Part shown: piece after piece, positions 62,958-64,000 of the stretch
How the letters are laid out: each line of letters starts with the position of its first letter
How positions within the stretch are numbered: the first letter of the stretch is position 1
DNA from: Psychrobacter submarinus
Lineage (GTDB): Bacteria > Pseudomonadota > Gammaproteobacteria > Pseudomonadales > Moraxellaceae
Direction of reading: 5' to 3'
Assembly: GCF_904846685.1 (NCBI RefSeq)
Contig: NZ_CAJHBQ010000002.1
Coordinates: 620,001 to 684,000 of the forward strand
DNA length: 64,000 nt
Made by a program: the position numbers and the translations under genes
Notes under the pieces: model-generated
Told to the model about the DNA's origin: nothing
Seen by the model: only the letters and a program-made list of their open reading frames with translations
The model's database searches: none

Positions 62958-64000
62958 CTACTTTTGATAATAAGGATAATCGCTATAGCCTATTTCCGTG
63001 CCACCATACATTGTGGCTGGATCTACCTCATTGAGCGGCCAATGATGAGCTATGCGCTCCGGTAAATCAGGATTAGCAATAAAAGGACGACCAAAAGCAA
63101 ATAAATCACCATAACCTTTAGATAACATATTGAGCGATTTCTCTACAGTGTATTTTCCCGCATAAATAATACGTCCTGAAAACTCAGCTCTAACCGCTTG
63201 ATAAAAGGGCTCTGGTAAATCAGGTGCACTATCCCAATCAGCTTCTGCAATGGACAAATAAGCGATGCCCGCTTTCTCAAGTACTTTAACCGCTTCAATA
63301 TAAGTATGGTGAGGATCTGATTCTACCAGCCCTAAGTACACACGATCCTCACCGGTACTAGCAAACAAAGGCGCAAAACGGACGCCTAAACGATCAGCGC
63401 CGACCACATCACTGACAGCAGCAACCACTTCTTTTAGGAACCGCAAACGATTCGCTAGCGAGCCACCATACTGGTCATCACGTTTATTGCTATGCTCAGA
63501 GATAAACTGGTTCACTAAATAACCATTGGCACAGTGCAGCTCTACCCCATCAAAACCCGCTTCTAAGGCGTTGCGAGCGGCTTGAGCGTACATCGTTATC
63601 AACTCGCTCACCTCTTCTGTGCTCAGTGCCCGCGGCTCACTTGGATCAGCTAAAGCACCTTCGCCTGGACCTGTTTCAATGAATACTTTGACATTATCAG
63701 CAGTAATAGCAGAGGGCGCTACAGGCTGATTTTGGTTGGGTTGTAAGCTAGTATGAGACACACGACCAACGTGCCATAGCTGAGCAAAAATAATACCGCC
63801 CTTGGCATGTACCGCTTGCGTGATATTTTTCCAGCCTTCAATTTGTGCTTGCGTATGAATACCTGGCGTCCATGCATAACCTTGGCCTCTGGGTTCGATC
63901 TGTGTCCCCTCCGTCACCATAAAGCCTGCAGAAGCACGCTGGGCATAATAACTTGCCATTAAATCATTAGGAATATTGCCAGGTTGCGTGCTACGAGAGC
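62958..64000 (-). CDS. nemA: Old Yellow Enzyme family flavoprotein (NemA/N-ethylmaleimide reductase type), 5' end cut by the window edge
   Basis: The frame is open from the window edge: SRSTQPGNIPNDLMASYYAQ precedes the internal Met, so the start lies beyond 64000. About 347 residues are visible of a normal 360-370. The FMN barrel motifs are FAQLWHVGRVSH, ELHCANGYLVNQFISE, YGGSLANRLRF, GVRFAP and FAFGRPFIANPDLPERI. The enzyme uses NADPH to reduce electrophilic alkenes, nitro-esters or N-ethylmaleimide. It marks the return to core chromosome after the island scar. Confidence 0.93.
   Translation of the reverse strand, partial: SRSTQPGNIPNDLMASYYAQRASAGFMVTEGTQIEPRGQGYAWTPGIHTQAQIEGWKNITQAVHAKGGIIFAQLWHVGRVSHTSLQPNQNQPVAPSAITADNVKVFIETGPGEGALADPSEPRALSTEEVSELITMYAQAARNALEAGFDGVELHCANGYLVNQFISEHSNKRDDQYGGSLANRLRFLKEVVAAVSDVVGADRLGVRFAPLFASTGEDRVYLGLVESDPHHTYIEAVKVLEKAGIAYLSIAEADWDSAPDLPEPFYQAVRAEFSGRIIYAGKYTVEKSLNMLSKGYGDLFAFGRPFIANPDLPERIAHHWPLNEVDPATMYGGTEIGYSDYPYYQK

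Noticed and set aside
1-64000. CRISPR arrays
   Set aside because: No regularly spaced 25-40 base direct repeats were found by eye, and there are no cas genes.

Overview
The window looks like a chromosomal stretch of a Psychrobacter-like gammaproteobacterium (Moraxellaceae). This rests on moderate G+C, a set of housekeeping genes typical of that group, and a palindromic intergenic repeat of a kind I associate with Psychrobacter. The genus is an inference from impression and was not searched.

Layout. Positions 1-6.35 kb are core-like chromosome: NhaC antiporter (cut by the window edge), a PACE efflux gene killed by one stop codon, cytochrome b561, a FrnE-type DsbA, a DUF4031 protein, a thiamine-diphosphate 2-keto acid decarboxylase and a secreted unknown. 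A tRNA-Gly(GCC) with promoter and terminator follows at 6.35 kb. From its 3' end to about 60.8 kb lies a roughly 54 kb genomic island. The left edge has a small HTH regulator, an excisionase-like protein and a tyrosine integrase. The right edge has a damaged second copy of the tRNA 3' half plus its terminator, later split by an IS5-family element. After a short scar of IS remnants, chromosome resumes with an Old Yellow Enzyme gene (NemA type) running off the right edge.

Island cargo is almost entirely conflict and mobility genes. (a) 12.9-22.4 kb is a decayed type I restriction-modification locus: hsdM is nearly gone, hsdS is split, and hsdR carries three stops and a frameshift. Inside it sit two intact DUF262 (GmrSD-like) genes and an intact YgjP-like metallopeptidase gene. 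(b) 22.5-25.9 kb is a compact PP2C phosphatase - WYL regulator - two tandem FtsZ-like proteins cassette. The two proteins appear to lack the GTP-binding half. I do not recognise this as a described system. (c) 26.4-40.6 kb is a complete single-stranded phosphorothioation module: sspA, divergent sspB-sspC-sspD, the convergent restriction gene sspE, and a four-gene helicase/PLD plus SMC-ATPase unit that may be a second, SspFGH-like effector arm. (d) 40.8-42.6 kb has umuC-umuD in reversed order. (e) 43.6-53.8 kb is a long same-strand cluster: WYL regulator, broken dynamin copy, dynamin-like GTPase, a repeat protein, a HerA-type ATPase with a glycine-zipper segment, an HNH/EndoVII toxin-like nuclease, a probable immunity protein and a HEPN protein. 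(f) 54.6-60.5 kb holds three genes, including very large tyrosine-recombinase-like proteins, resembling the Gamma-Mobile-Trio.

How it fits together: the island appears to be mobilised by the tRNA-targeting integrase and perhaps also by the trio at the other end. It has accumulated layered defence: DNA backbone marking with matching effectors, modification-dependent DUF262 nucleases left over from a dead R-M locus, and two WYL-controlled cassettes that are the best candidates for undescribed systems. All product names come from motif recognition by eye; no database search was run.
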